Source: Staphylococcus succinus (lineage in GTDB: Bacteria; Bacillota; Bacilli; Staphylococcales; Staphylococcaceae). From it: DNA of 64,000 bases. The DNA lies in contig NZ_CP118976.1 of NCBI RefSeq assembly GCF_029024945.1, positions 806,001 through 870,000 on the forward strand, in the 5' to 3' direction. Under the pieces are notes generated by a model. The model ran no database searches. It was not told the origin of the DNA and saw only the letters and a program-made list of their open reading frames with translations. The position numbers and the translations under genes were made by a program. Shown in pieces: positions 38,406 to 47,007 of this stretch. Numbering within the stretch: position 1 is the first letter of the stretch; each line of letters begins with the position of its first letter.

Positions 38406-38752
38406 TACTCCCACATCATAACTATCCCAAATATAATCCATCCAAATTAATATACATCAAATCCTACTATCAATTATACTTCTTTCTGGCTATCTCTCTT
38501 AAAATCCAAATAAGAGAGATAGCTACTTTATTGAATGCAATACTCTGCTGATAACTTTATTTATGATGATTGAGGAAAAGTGAAAATATAGTTGAAAAAT
38601 AATGCTAAGCATACTGAAAAACTAAGATTATTAGACTGAATAATCTGATAAATTACAAAGCTATTACACGACAGGGTAGACTAATTTAGTATTTAAATAG
38701 CATTATGATGAAGTTTAAATTATAAGTTTGGTAGAATAATACATATTTAGCA
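38406..38752 (+). other. Spacer between ssb and the sceD regulatory region
   Basis: AT-rich stretch; the only structure I see is a perfect 13-bp inverted repeat, GCTATCTCTCTTA/TAAGAGAGATAGC (38489-38523), followed by TACTTTATT, a possible weak terminator for ssb. No open frame with an SD site. Confidence 0.5.
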
Positions 38753-38769
38753 TGTAATTTGCATGTAAA
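38753..38769 (+). promoter_or_regulatory. WalR box upstream of sceD
   Basis: TGTAAT-TTGCA-TGTAAA is an exact match to the WalR direct repeat TGTWAH-N5-TGTWAH. It lies 114 bases before the sceD start, consistent with WalKR control of cell-wall hydrolases in staphylococci. Confidence 0.72.
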
Positions 38770-38882
38770 AAAATCCTTGTTTTTTTTATTTCTCTGTAAC
38801 CTACTACATATTTTTAGATGTTATAGTTGTAACTAGCAAATTAATCATAAAACTAATTACCTTATAGGAGGACTTTTTGGAA

Positions 38883-39554
38883 ATGAAAAAAACAATTATT
38901 GCATCAACAGTAGCAGTAGGTCTAGGAGTTACAGGAGCAGCATCAGCAGGAAATACAGCAGATGCTTCAGAACAAGGTATCGATAAAGCGCAGTTAGCAC
39001 AACTAGCGCAATCAAATTCAAGCCAATTAAATGAATCTCCTGTTCAAGAAGGTTCATATAACTATAATTTTAATTTAAATGGTGTTGACTATCACTTTGA
39101 ATCAGACGGCCAAAACTTTAGCTGGAGCTATGGTGAAAATGTTAATGGTTCAGTAGAACAATCTACAGATAACAGTGAACAAGCTCAACAAACAGAACAA
39201 CCAAAACAAGAATCTGCACCAAAACAAGAAGCGGCACCACAAACAGCAGAAACACAACAACCACAACAAGAAGCGACTACAACTCAATCAAGTCAAGCTT
39301 CAGAAGGTTCATCAGTAAATGTTAACGCGCATTTACAACAAATCGCTCAACGTGAATCAGGCGGCGATCTTAAAGCTGTAAACCCTTCATCAGGTGCAGC
39401 AGGTAAATACCAATTCTTACAAAGTACATGGGATTCAGTAGCACCTGCAGAATATAAAGGTGTATCACCAACTGAAGCACCAGAATCAGTACAAGACCAA
39501 GCAGCAGTAGATTTATATAACTCAGCTGGTGCATCACAATGGGTTACTGCATAA
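38883..39554 (+). CDS. sceD: SceD-like lytic transglycosylase
   Basis: Secreted peptidoglycan hydrolase. Signal peptide MKKTIIASTVAVGLGVTGAASA (positive start, hydrophobic core, AxA site), then a region with YNFNLNGVDYHFESDG, a Q/E/P/A-rich linker (about 95-145) and a transglycosylase-like domain with catalytic Glu in QIAQRESGGDLKAVN and GKYQFLQSTWDS. Ends GASQWVTA, as IsaA/SceD do. 223 residues. ATG 38883 fits the AGGAGGA SD better than TTG 38877. Its location before tenA is as in S. aureus. Confidence 0.9.
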   Translation: MKKTIIASTVAVGLGVTGAASAGNTADASEQGIDKAQLAQLAQSNSSQLNESPVQEGSYNYNFNLNGVDYHFESDGQNFSWSYGENVNGSVEQSTDNSEQAQQTEQPKQESAPKQEAAPQTAETQQPQQEATTTQSSQASEGSSVNVNAHLQQIAQRESGGDLKAVNPSSGAAGKYQFLQSTWDSVAPAEYKGVSPTEAPESVQDQAAVDLYNSAGASQWVTA

Positions 39555-39596
39555 TTTCAAGTAGTACCTTTGGATTACTATTTTAATATTAAAGTA

Positions 39597-39631
39597 AGCA
39601 TCTCTATTATAACGATAGGGATGCTTTTTTG
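39597..39631 (+). terminator. sceD terminator
   Basis: Stem AGCATCTCTAT/ATAGGGATGCT (one mismatch/wobble) with a short loop and T6. Confidence 0.85.
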
Positions 39632-39701
39632 TATGAAGCGCATTCTTTTGCATTATTTAATACATTTTGTTATGTTTAAATAAATATAAAATTTATAAAA
39701 T

Positions 39702-39857
39702 TACTACTAGGGGAGCCTTTGTGCTGAGATGAATTTATTCAGACCCTTACAACCTGATTTGGTTAATACCAACGTAGGAAAGTAGTTTAATTCATAGTTT
39801 AATTCATTAATTTTCCTATCAATTAACTACATACCTAGTTGGGTTTGTAGTTTTTTT
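39702..39857 (+). promoter_or_regulatory. TPP riboswitch with terminator, controls tenA-thiDME
   Basis: THI-box aptamer at about 39702-39787: GGGGAGCC, CTGAGATGAA, GACCCTTACAACCTGAT and TTAATACCAACGTAGG are all present, closed by a TACTAC/GTAGT P1 helix. Downstream, an intrinsic terminator AACTACATACC/GGGTTTGTAGTT plus T8 ends at about 39857. The left arm (AACTAC) can also pair with the P1 3' side (GTAGTT), giving the antiterminator. TPP binding should favour termination. Genes downstream are thiamine salvage, which confirms the reading. Confidence 0.95.
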
Positions 39858-39877
39858 TATTATATGGAGGACTAAGA

Positions 39878-40567
39878 GTGTTATTTTCAAGTGAGTTAAA
39901 ACAAGCTTCACAACCAATCATAGAAGATATTTATCAAGATCCGTTCATCCAAGGTATGCTAAAAGGTGATTTACCTAAAGATGTAATTAAGTATTACCTG
40001 AGGGCAGATGCCTCATACTTAAAAGAATTTGCAAATATTTATGCGTTGCTTATACCAAAAATGCAGGAATTAGAAGATATCCAATTTTTAGTGGAACAAA
40101 TTCAGTTTATTGTAGATGGGGAAGTAGAGGCACATGAAATATTATCTGATTTTGTTAACGAGCCTTATAATGAAATTATAAAAGAGAAAGTATGGCCGCC
40201 AAGTGGTGATCATTATATAAAACATATGTATTTTAATGCTTATGCAAAAGAAAACGCGGCATATACAATTGCAGCAATGGCACCTTGTCCCTATGTCTAT
40301 CAGGTCATTGCTAAACAAGCTTTGCAAGATGAATTGCTTAATAACGATGCACTATTGAAAGAATGGTTTGTCTTTTACAGTACAGAAATGGATGAGCTTG
40401 TGCATGTTTTTGATAATTTAATGGATAAATTAACTCAAAATTGTACTAATCAAGAAAAAAACGATATCAAAGACTGTTTTTTACAGAGTACAGTACATGA
40501 ACGTAATTTCTTTAATATGTCAGTTAATGAAGAATTTTGGTCTTACGGAGGAGATAATAATGAATAA
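39878..40567 (+). CDS. tenA: Aminopyrimidine aminohydrolase / thiaminase II TenA
   Basis: Hydrolyses amino-HMP-type breakdown products to HMP for thiamine salvage. All-helical TenA fold: IYQDPFIQGMLKGDLPKDVIKYYLRAD, nucleophile C137 in MAPCPYVYQV, and the C-terminal HERNFFNMSVNEEFW with a catalytic Glu. 229 residues. Start is GTG 39878 (ATATGGAGG SD). First gene after the TPP riboswitch; last 8 bases overlap thiD. Confidence 0.94.
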   Translation: MLFSSELKQASQPIIEDIYQDPFIQGMLKGDLPKDVIKYYLRADASYLKEFANIYALLIPKMQELEDIQFLVEQIQFIVDGEVEAHEILSDFVNEPYNEIIKEKVWPPSGDHYIKHMYFNAYAKENAAYTIAAMAPCPYVYQVIAKQALQDELLNNDALLKEWFVFYSTEMDELVHVFDNLMDKLTQNCTNQEKNDIKDCFLQSTVHERNFFNMSVNEEFWSYGGDNNE

Positions 40568-41381
40568 ACCTAAAATTGCATTAACCATAGCTGGAACAGA
40601 TCCAACTGGAGGGGCTGGCGTAATGGCAGACTTAAAGTCATTTCATGCTTGTGGTGTATACGGTATGGCAGCGGTTACAAGCATTGTGGCTCAAAATACC
40701 AAAGGCGTGCAACACATTCACAATCTTGAAACAAGCTGGCTATCTGAACAACTTGAAAGCGTATATGATGATGAATTACCTCAAGCTCTAAAAACAGGTA
40801 TGATTGCATCTAAAGAAATGATGGAATTAATTCAATCATATTTAAAAAAATATCCTGAAATTCCATATGTGATAGATCCAGTGATGTTAGCTAAAAGTGG
40901 TGATGCTTTAATGGATGATGATGCCAAATCAGATTTACAAAATATTTTATTACCTTATGCAAAAGTTGCTACACCAAACTTACCAGAGGCTGAAGAAATT
41001 ACAGGATTAAAGATAACGGATGAAGCTTCAATTTATAAGGCTGGTAATATATTTATTAACGATATTGGTAGTAAAGGTGTGGTCATTAAAGGTGGTCATT
41101 CAGAAAACCTTGATACAGCAAAAGACTATTTATTTACCAAAGAAGATGTATTCACGTTTGAGTCACCGCGTTATGAAACACAACATACGCATGGTACTGG
41201 TTGCACATTTTCAGCAGTGATTACTGCTGAGTTAGCTAAAGGAAAATCGATTTATGATGCTGTAAACAAAGCTAAACAATTTATCGCATTAAGTATTAAA
41301 TATACTCCTGAAATTGGTCAAGGAAGAGGGCCAGTAAATCATTTTGCGTATATGAAAGAGGTCGGTTTAGATGACGAATAA
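40560..41381 (+). CDS. thiD: Hydroxymethylpyrimidine(-phosphate) kinase ThiD
   Basis: Phosphorylates HMP and HMP-P to HMP-PP. Ribokinase fold: ALTIAGTDPTGGAGVMADLKSF (N-terminal substrate site), VIDPVMLAKSG, and HTHGTGCTFSAVI carrying the anion hole and catalytic residues. 273 residues from ATG 40560, whose GGAGG SD lies within the tenA end; the frame is open further upstream but overlaps tenA. Overlaps thiM by 11 bases. Confidence 0.94.
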   Translation: MNKPKIALTIAGTDPTGGAGVMADLKSFHACGVYGMAAVTSIVAQNTKGVQHIHNLETSWLSEQLESVYDDELPQALKTGMIASKEMMELIQSYLKKYPEIPYVIDPVMLAKSGDALMDDDAKSDLQNILLPYAKVATPNLPEAEEITGLKITDEASIYKAGNIFINDIGSKGVVIKGGHSENLDTAKDYLFTKEDVFTFESPRYETQHTHGTGCTFSAVITAELAKGKSIYDAVNKAKQFIALSIKYTPEIGQGRGPVNHFAYMKEVGLDDE

Positions 41382-42162
41382 TATAGAAATACTAAGAGCT
41401 AATCAACCGTTAGTTATTTGCTATACTAATGATGTAGTTAAAAATTTTACTGCTAATGGTTTATTAAGTTTAGGAGCGAGTCCTGCAATGAGTGAAGCAC
41501 CAGAAGAGGCTACCGATATGTTAAACGCAGCGCATGCATTATTAATAAATATCGGTACACTCACAAAAGCAAAAGAAGAAGACATTATGACTATTGCAAA
41601 GACTGCGAATAAAGTGGGTACTCATGTGGTATTCGACCCAGTTGCAGTAGGCGCTTCACAATATCGTAAAGCATTTTGTCATCGTTTTTTACAAGAAGTA
41701 GATATTGCGGTAATTAAAGGTAATGCATCTGAAATTTTAACCTTAGTACACAATGATACAACTATGAAAGGCACAGATGGCGATGTGACATTAAATCCTG
41801 TTGAAATTGCGAAACTTGCACATGAGTATTTAAAAACAACCATAGTCGTTACAGGAAAAGAAGATGTCATTATACAAGATAACAAAATTATAAAAAGTGC
41901 AAATGGTTCTCCGATGCTTACTAAAGTCACAGGTGCTGGCTGTCTATTAGGCGGAGTAATAGCTAGTTTTTTACCATCTCAAAAAGATCAAGCAAGAGAA
42001 GCGATAGTAGAAGCAGTAACTCTATATAATATCGCTGCTGAACAAGCAGAAGCAGTGGCTCATCATAAAGGTCCTGGCACTTTTATGATTGAATTACTTA
42101 ATGCGCTTTATCATATTTCATTCGATGATTATTTAACCTATCGTCGTATACAAGAGGTGTAA
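41371..42162 (+). CDS. thiM: Hydroxyethylthiazole kinase ThiM
   Basis: Phosphorylates the thiazole moiety (THZ) for thiamine salvage. Ribokinase-like: NGLLSLGASPAMSEAPEEA, VFDPVAVGAS, VVTGKEDVI and VTGAGCLLGG (catalytic Cys/Gly loop). 263 residues. Translationally coupled to thiD. Confidence 0.95.
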   Translation: MTNNIEILRANQPLVICYTNDVVKNFTANGLLSLGASPAMSEAPEEATDMLNAAHALLINIGTLTKAKEEDIMTIAKTANKVGTHVVFDPVAVGASQYRKAFCHRFLQEVDIAVIKGNASEILTLVHNDTTMKGTDGDVTLNPVEIAKLAHEYLKTTIVVTGKEDVIIQDNKIIKSANGSPMLTKVTGAGCLLGGVIASFLPSQKDQAREAIVEAVTLYNIAAEQAEAVAHHKGPGTFMIELLNALYHISFDDYLTYRRIQEV

Positions 42163-42165
42163 TAC

Positions 42166-42804
42166 ATGTTTAACAAAGAGTACTTAAAAGTCTACTTCAT
42201 TTGTGGTACACAAGATGTACCTGAAAATACTTCTATTAAAGAGATATTGACTAAAGCACTAGAGGCTGGTATTACAATGTTTCAATTTAGAGAAAAAGGT
42301 ACGACAGCACTAAAAGGACAAGCGAAAGTCAAATTGGCGAGACAGTTATGTGCGCTGTGTCATAGTTATCAAGTTCCATTTATAGTTAATGATGATGTAG
42401 CTCTAGCCGAAGAAATTAATGCTGATGGAATACATGTAGGGCAGGATGATCTGGATGTAAGTACATTTGCTAAGCAATTTAAAGACAAAATAATCGGTCT
42501 TAGTGTAAGTGATGTTGAAGAATATAATCGGTCTGATTTAACATACGTTGATTACATTGGTGTAGGTCCAATGTATGCCACGGCATCTAAAGGAGATGCA
42601 AACGCGCCAGTAGGGCCAGAAATGATACCTCAATTAAGAAATTATATAGATAACTTTCCGATTGTTGCGATTGGCGGTATTAGTTTAGAGAATGCAAGCG
42701 ACGTCGTACGTGCAGGTGCAGATGGTCTTTCTCTAATATCAGCGATTGCTAAAAGTGAACATATCGAACAAACGGTGCAACAATTTTTACAAACTGTCGA
42801 ATAA
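42166..42804 (+). CDS. thiE: Thiamine-phosphate synthase ThiE
   Basis: Joins HMP-PP and thiazole phosphate to thiamine phosphate. TIM barrel with FQFREKG (substrate lysine), VNDDVALA, GIHVGQDD, GVGPMYATASKGDA and AIGGIS. 212 residues. AGAGGTG SD before ATG 42166, 3 bases after thiM. The four thi genes cover salvage of pyrimidine and thiazole and their joining; no de novo genes (thiC, thiG) are in the window. Confidence 0.95.
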   Translation: MFNKEYLKVYFICGTQDVPENTSIKEILTKALEAGITMFQFREKGTTALKGQAKVKLARQLCALCHSYQVPFIVNDDVALAEEINADGIHVGQDDLDVSTFAKQFKDKIIGLSVSDVEEYNRSDLTYVDYIGVGPMYATASKGDANAPVGPEMIPQLRNYIDNFPIVAIGGISLENASDVVRAGADGLSLISAIAKSEHIEQTVQQFLQTVE

Positions 42805-42891
42805 AGTATAATATTTTCTTTTTTTGTTTTCTACTTTTCCTTGAGTGTGATAAAATAAATTCTATGTGAATATATCATTAGAGGTGGAAAA

Positions 42892-43761
42892 ATGAAGAAG
42901 AAAGCGCTACTACCTTTATTATTAGGTGTAATGGTCTTTTTAGCAGGCTGTGACTATTCAAAACCTGAAAATAAGGATGGATTTTTCTATAATACGTTCG
43001 TTGAGCCGATGGACAAAGTTATACATTGGTTGGGGACTAGTTTTAATAATGACTATGGTTTAGCAATTATCGTACTTGTATTGGCAATTCGTTTAGTATT
43101 ATTGCCATTCATGTTATCTAATTATAAAAATAGTCATATGATGCGTGAAAAAATGAAAGTTGCAAAACCTGATATTGATGCGATTCAAGAGAAGGTTAAG
43201 CGTTCGCGTACCCAAGAAGAAAAAATGGCAGCAAACCAAGAAATGATGGAAGTATATAAAAAATATGATATGAACCCAATGAAGAGTATGTTAGGTTGTT
43301 TACCAATGCTAATACAAATGCCAATCATTATGGGATTATTCTTTGTATTGAAATATCCTTCTAGCGGTGGTTTTACAGAGCATCCTAATTTCTTATGGTT
43401 CAACTTATCCAAACCTGACATTTGGATTACAATTATTGCAGGTATCTTATACTTCTTACAAGCTTATGTTTCAAGTAAGAGTATGCCAAACGAACAGCGT
43501 CAAATGGGTTATATGATGATGGTGATTTCACCAATTATGATTGTGTGGATTTCATTAAGTTCAGCATCAGCTTTAGGTTTATATTGGTCAGTGAGTGCGG
43601 CTTTCTTAATCGTACAAACACAAGTAGCGAATATGTATTATTCTAAACTTGCTCAAAAAGAAGTTGCGCCAATGATAGAAGCGATGAAACAAAACACAGC
43701 AAACTCAGTAACTAAAGGGTCAAATACGCAAGTGGTTTCAAAGAAAAATAAGAAAAAATAA
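42892..43761 (+). CDS. yidC: Membrane protein insertase YidC (lipoprotein type)
   Basis: Inserts and folds membrane proteins, with or without SecYEG. Lipoprotein signal MKKKALLPLLLGVMVFLAGC (lipobox LAGC, lipidated C20), five membrane segments, the hydrophilic-groove arginine in AIRLVLLPFMLSNYK, GLFFVLKYPS... and a basic tail SKKNKKK that contacts the ribosome. 289 residues. AGAGGTGG SD. Single YidC in staphylococci. Confidence 0.94.
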   Translation: MKKKALLPLLLGVMVFLAGCDYSKPENKDGFFYNTFVEPMDKVIHWLGTSFNNDYGLAIIVLVLAIRLVLLPFMLSNYKNSHMMREKMKVAKPDIDAIQEKVKRSRTQEEKMAANQEMMEVYKKYDMNPMKSMLGCLPMLIQMPIIMGLFFVLKYPSSGGFTEHPNFLWFNLSKPDIWITIIAGILYFLQAYVSSKSMPNEQRQMGYMMMVISPIMIVWISLSSASALGLYWSVSAAFLIVQTQVANMYYSKLAQKEVAPMIEAMKQNTANSVTKGSNTQVVSKKNKKK

Positions 43762-43826
43762 CTTATTTTAATTATTGATTGAAACCTATAAAAGCGTTTA
43801 TGGTAAAAATAGCCATACTCAAAATA

Positions 43827-43865
43827 AAAGTACCCGTCTATTTTTTAATAGGCGGGTACTTTTTT
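43827..43865 (+). terminator. Terminator between yidC and the HD hydrolase gene
   Basis: Stem AAAGTACCCGTCTATT/AATAGGCGGGTACTTT with T4 loop and T6 tail; the A-rich left flank suits use on both strands for the convergent genes. Confidence 0.9.
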
Positions 43866-43898
43866 GTGGTTTAAAATAAAATCTGTGCAACTTCAACA

Positions 43899-44546
43899 TT
43901 AAACATACCATTCTTTAAAGAATTGATTCACAAACCCTTTCATATATTCATGGCGTTGTTGGGCGATACGTTTACCAGTTTCAGTATGCATTAAATCTTT
44001 GAGTTTGAATAATTTTTCATAGAAATGCTTAATCGCTGAAGGAGACCAGTCAATATAATCCGTAGTTTCATGGTTAGACGCTGCATCAGATTGTATATCA
44101 ACCCACATGGGTTCGTTAAAATGACCAGCAAACTGAAATGTACGAGCGATTCCAATGGCACCAATTGCATCAAGTCTATCAGCATCACGCACGATTTGAC
44201 CTTCTATAGATAATTTTACTGAATTATTTTGTCCATCTTGATAACTCATATTTTCAATAATATGTAGAATGTCTGCTTGCTGATGTGAGGATAGTGCAAG
44301 TTGATTTAAAAATTCCAATAATTTTATTTTTGCTTGTTTACCATCAGTAAGTTTCTCATCAATTGTATCGTGTAATAAACAGGCTAATTCAATAATTAAT
44401 AAATCTCCATCATTTTCCTTATTAGCGATATATTTAGCCATATTTACAACACGTTTGATATGGGCAACATCATGCCCAGTAGAATCACTAGTGTGAAAAG
44501 TAATCATGTAAGATTCTGCGGATTTTAGTATATCATTTGTATGCAT
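43899..44546 (-). CDS. HD-domain phosphohydrolase (YedJ/YpgQ-like)
   Basis: 215 residues with the HD metal site: H25 in TGHDVAHIKRV, H59-D60 in ACLLHDTIDEK and the distal Asp in IVRDADRLDAIGAIGIART. The pattern is that of the YedJ/YpgQ group, some of which hydrolyse (d)NTPs to nucleoside and triphosphate or pyrophosphate. The substrate here is unknown. Minus strand, GGAGCAAT SD before 44546. Likely single-gene unit. Confidence 0.82.
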   Translation of the reverse strand: MHTNDILKSAESYMITFHTSDSTGHDVAHIKRVVNMAKYIANKENDGDLLIIELACLLHDTIDEKLTDGKQAKIKLLEFLNQLALSSHQQADILHIIENMSYQDGQNNSVKLSIEGQIVRDADRLDAIGAIGIARTFQFAGHFNEPMWVDIQSDAASNHETTDYIDWSPSAIKHFYEKLFKLKDLMHTETGKRIAQQRHEYMKGFVNQFFKEWYV

Positions 44547-44594
44547 ACAATATTGCTCCTTTATATATGTTTAATTGATTTAAAAAGATTTGTA

Positions 44595-44641
44595 ACAAAA
44601 AGGTCTAAAGTAGCTTTTATTAAAAGCGTTACTTTAGACCT
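44595..44641 (-). terminator. cls terminator (minus strand)
   Basis: Stem GGTCTAAAGTA/TACTTTAGACC extended by GCTTTTA-type inner pairs; on the minus strand it is followed by a T5 tract. It ends the cls transcript before the HD gene. Confidence 0.78.
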
Positions 44642-44650
44642 GTAATACAA

Positions 44651-46135
44651 CTACAGAATAGGTGATAATAATTGCGAAATGCCTTCTTTAAATTTAATCC
44701 ATAAACTTCGTTTTTCATAAAGTTCTGTGGTTAATCTATAAGATACAGTCAAATCTTTTTCAAAAGCTACTCTAAGTTCTCGTGCGATAAGCGTATCATA
44801 AATAAAAGCATTAACTTCGAAGTTAAGTGTGAAACTGCGATGGTCCATATTTGCTGTTCCAACACTAGCTACTTCGTCATCAATAATAAGCATTTTTGAA
44901 TGTAAAAAACCGTTGTTATAATGGAAAATATTAACGCCTGCTTCTAAGAGGGAAGCTACATTTTTATAGGTAACCCAATAAACAAATGGATGGTCAGGTT
45001 TATTAGGTATCATAATATTTACATTCACACCACCTAAAGCAGCAATTTTAACTGCATCTAGAAAAGCTTGATCAGGAATAAAATAAGGAGACTGGATATA
45101 AATAGAATGTTTTGCGGAAGCAATCATTTTTAGATATCCATATTTTATCTGTTCCCATGTTTCATCAGGACCACTTGAAGCGATCTGAATACCTACAGTA
45201 CCATCAGACTCAACATCAGGAAAATAACGCTCGGCATATTTCAGATTATCCCTAGTGGACTGTGAATTCCAGTCCAACATAAAACGTAACTGCAAGGCAT
45301 TGACTGCATCACCTACAATACGTAAATGTGTATCTCTCCAATACCCAAATTTTTTCTTTAATCCTAGATACTCATCACCAACATTAAAACCACCAACGTA
45401 ACCAATATGGCCATCAATAATTACGATTTTTCTATGGTTTCTGTTGTTCATTCTAAGATTGATCAATGGAAGTTTTGAAGGGAAGAAAGCTTCTACTTGA
45501 CCACCTTTTTTGTGGAAGCTTTTAAAATCCTTCAAAGATAATGTACGAGACCCCATATCGTCATACAACATCTTAACTTCTAAGCCTTCTTCAAGTTTTT
45601 GCTCAAGTGCTCTTAAAATACGATTTCCTAAACCATCATTTCTAAAAATGTAATATTGAATATGAATATAATCTTGGGCATCGTAAATATCCTTAATTAG
45701 AGCATCAAATTTTTCCTTACCGTCTGTAAATATTTTGAGGTTATTGTCTGTAGTTAAAAACGCTGCGTTATTGTATAACAGCATTTGAACCATATCTTTG
45801 AATTTAACTATTTGATGGTTACCTTTGGAAAACTCATCATTTTTCAATGCCTCAAGCTGTTCTTTCACAATCATTTCTATGCCAATCTTATCTTTTTCAT
45901 CTATTGAAAAGATATGAGTACGTTGGATTTGTCTACCAAATAATAGATAAATGATAAAACCAAGTACTGGGATAAAGACTAAAACTAAGACCCATGCCCA
46001 AATTGAACCTGCAGATCGTCGTTCCATAAAAATAATGATAAAAGCAAAGATAAGGTTTAATATAAATGCACTAATTAAAAGAACATTTATTATTAAGTTT
46101 GTGTGACTATATGAAATTGAAAAAATATCTATCAT
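44651..46135 (-). CDS. cls: Cardiolipin synthase
   Basis: Condenses two phosphatidylglycerols into cardiolipin at the membrane. Two N-terminal membrane segments (about 10-35 and 45-63), then two phospholipase-D HKD motifs: NHRKIVIIDGHIGYVGGFN and HSKMLIIDDEVASVGTANMD. 494 residues from ATG 46135, equal to S. aureus Cls2; a TTG seven codons upstream (46156) is in frame but lacks an SD, while TGGGGG fits the ATG. Divergent from csoR. Confidence 0.93.
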   Translation of the reverse strand: MIDIFSISYSHTNLIINVLLISAFILNLIFAFIIIFMERRSAGSIWAWVLVLVFIPVLGFIIYLLFGRQIQRTHIFSIDEKDKIGIEMIVKEQLEALKNDEFSKGNHQIVKFKDMVQMLLYNNAAFLTTDNNLKIFTDGKEKFDALIKDIYDAQDYIHIQYYIFRNDGLGNRILRALEQKLEEGLEVKMLYDDMGSRTLSLKDFKSFHKKGGQVEAFFPSKLPLINLRMNNRNHRKIVIIDGHIGYVGGFNVGDEYLGLKKKFGYWRDTHLRIVGDAVNALQLRFMLDWNSQSTRDNLKYAERYFPDVESDGTVGIQIASSGPDETWEQIKYGYLKMIASAKHSIYIQSPYFIPDQAFLDAVKIAALGGVNVNIMIPNKPDHPFVYWVTYKNVASLLEAGVNIFHYNNGFLHSKMLIIDDEVASVGTANMDHRSFTLNFEVNAFIYDTLIARELRVAFEKDLTVSYRLTTELYEKRSLWIKFKEGISQLLSPIL

Positions 46136-46218
46136 ATTAAACCCCCAAAAATGCAAAGCAATTTATTTAAATTTGTAAAAGTCTCAATTATTGTAACACG
46201 TCCATAGCCTTTTATCAC

Positions 46219-46247
46219 TTGACTTATACCTATCAGGGGTATATTAT
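46219..46247 (+). promoter_or_regulatory. csoR promoter with CsoR operator in the spacer
   Basis: TTGACT (46219-46224) and TATTAT (46242-46247) are separated by exactly 17 bases. The spacer holds the GC-rich pseudo-palindrome TATACCTATCAGGGGTATA (46225-46243), typical of CsoR operators. Bound apo-CsoR would block polymerase; Cu(I) would release it. Confidence 0.82.
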
Positions 46248-46278
46248 ATAGTTCAAATCAATAGGAGGTCCTTAATAT

Positions 46279-46572
46279 ATGGAGGAAATACAAAAAGCAC
46301 ACCACTCGGAACAGAATAAAGCTAATTTAAAATCGAGATTGAACCGTATAGAGGGTCAAGTAAGAGCAATTAATAGAATGGTCGATGAAGATGTATATTG
46401 TGATGATGTGTTGACACAAATTAGAGCTACACGGTCAGCATTAAATAGTGTGGCAACGAAGTTATTAGATCACCACATGAAAAGTTGTATCATGAATAAA
46501 GTCAATCAAGGGCAACAAGAAGAAGCAATGGAAGAATTGTTAGTTACTTTTCAAAAATTAATGAAAGATTAG
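46279..46572 (+). CDS. csoR: Copper-sensing repressor CsoR
   Basis: All-helical CsoR/RcnR-family repressor, 97 residues. The Cu(I) ligands are all present and at the positions known for S. aureus CsoR: C41, H66 and C70 (VYCDDV; DHHMKSC). LKSRLNRIEGQVRAI is the DNA-binding signature helix. ATG 46279 after AGGAGGTCC. An operator sits in its own promoter. It is 15 bases before csoZ; no copper ATPase is in the window, so copA targets would lie elsewhere. Confidence 0.93.
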   Translation: MEEIQKAHHSEQNKANLKSRLNRIEGQVRAINRMVDEDVYCDDVLTQIRATRSALNSVATKLLDHHMKSCIMNKVNQGQQEEAMEELLVTFQKLMKD

Positions 46573-46587
46573 AGGTATAATAGGAAG

Positions 46588-46791
46588 ATGAAATCTAAAG
46601 TCATTCATGTATCGGGTATAAATAACAAGACACAACAAAAGCAGCTTGAAGAACATTTGAAATTGATAGATGGTGTGAAAAAAGTGTCAGTAAATCAAAC
46701 CAATGAGACCATATCAATTGATTTTGAAACGCCAGCAAGTTTAAATAACCTAGAAAAAGAAGTGTATGATTTAGGCTTTGCCATCCTATAA
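46588..46791 (+). CDS. csoZ: CsoZ-like HMA-fold protein without cysteines
   Basis: 67 residues with the heavy-metal-associated fold pattern: VIHVSGI strand, QKQLEEHLKLIDGVKKVSVN helix and strand, TISIDFETP, and NNLEKEVYDLGFAIL. The MxCxxC loop that binds copper in CopZ-type chaperones is replaced by GINNKTQQ; the protein contains no Cys. Position after csoR corresponds to S. aureus csoZ, described as a putative copper chaperone. Given the missing ligands, classical Cu(I) binding is doubtful. SD GAGGTATAATAGG is weak. Confidence 0.72.
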   Translation: MKSKVIHVSGINNKTQQKQLEEHLKLIDGVKKVSVNQTNETISIDFETPASLNNLEKEVYDLGFAIL

Positions 46792-47007
46792 TTCAGTAGC
46801 ATAATTTTTTAATTACTTTTTACATTTTTAAAAGTTGCATTAGATATGTTTGAGTTGTTTTTATATTTTTTATGGTATTTATACAACGTAAATATGTCGA
46901 AAATTTAGACTGGAATTTTAATAAATTAAAAAAATTTGGTTATAATGTAGTAATTTATATATAATTGGGGTAATATGAAGTAGAAGCTGAAAGTTAGGGG
47001 TGATGAT

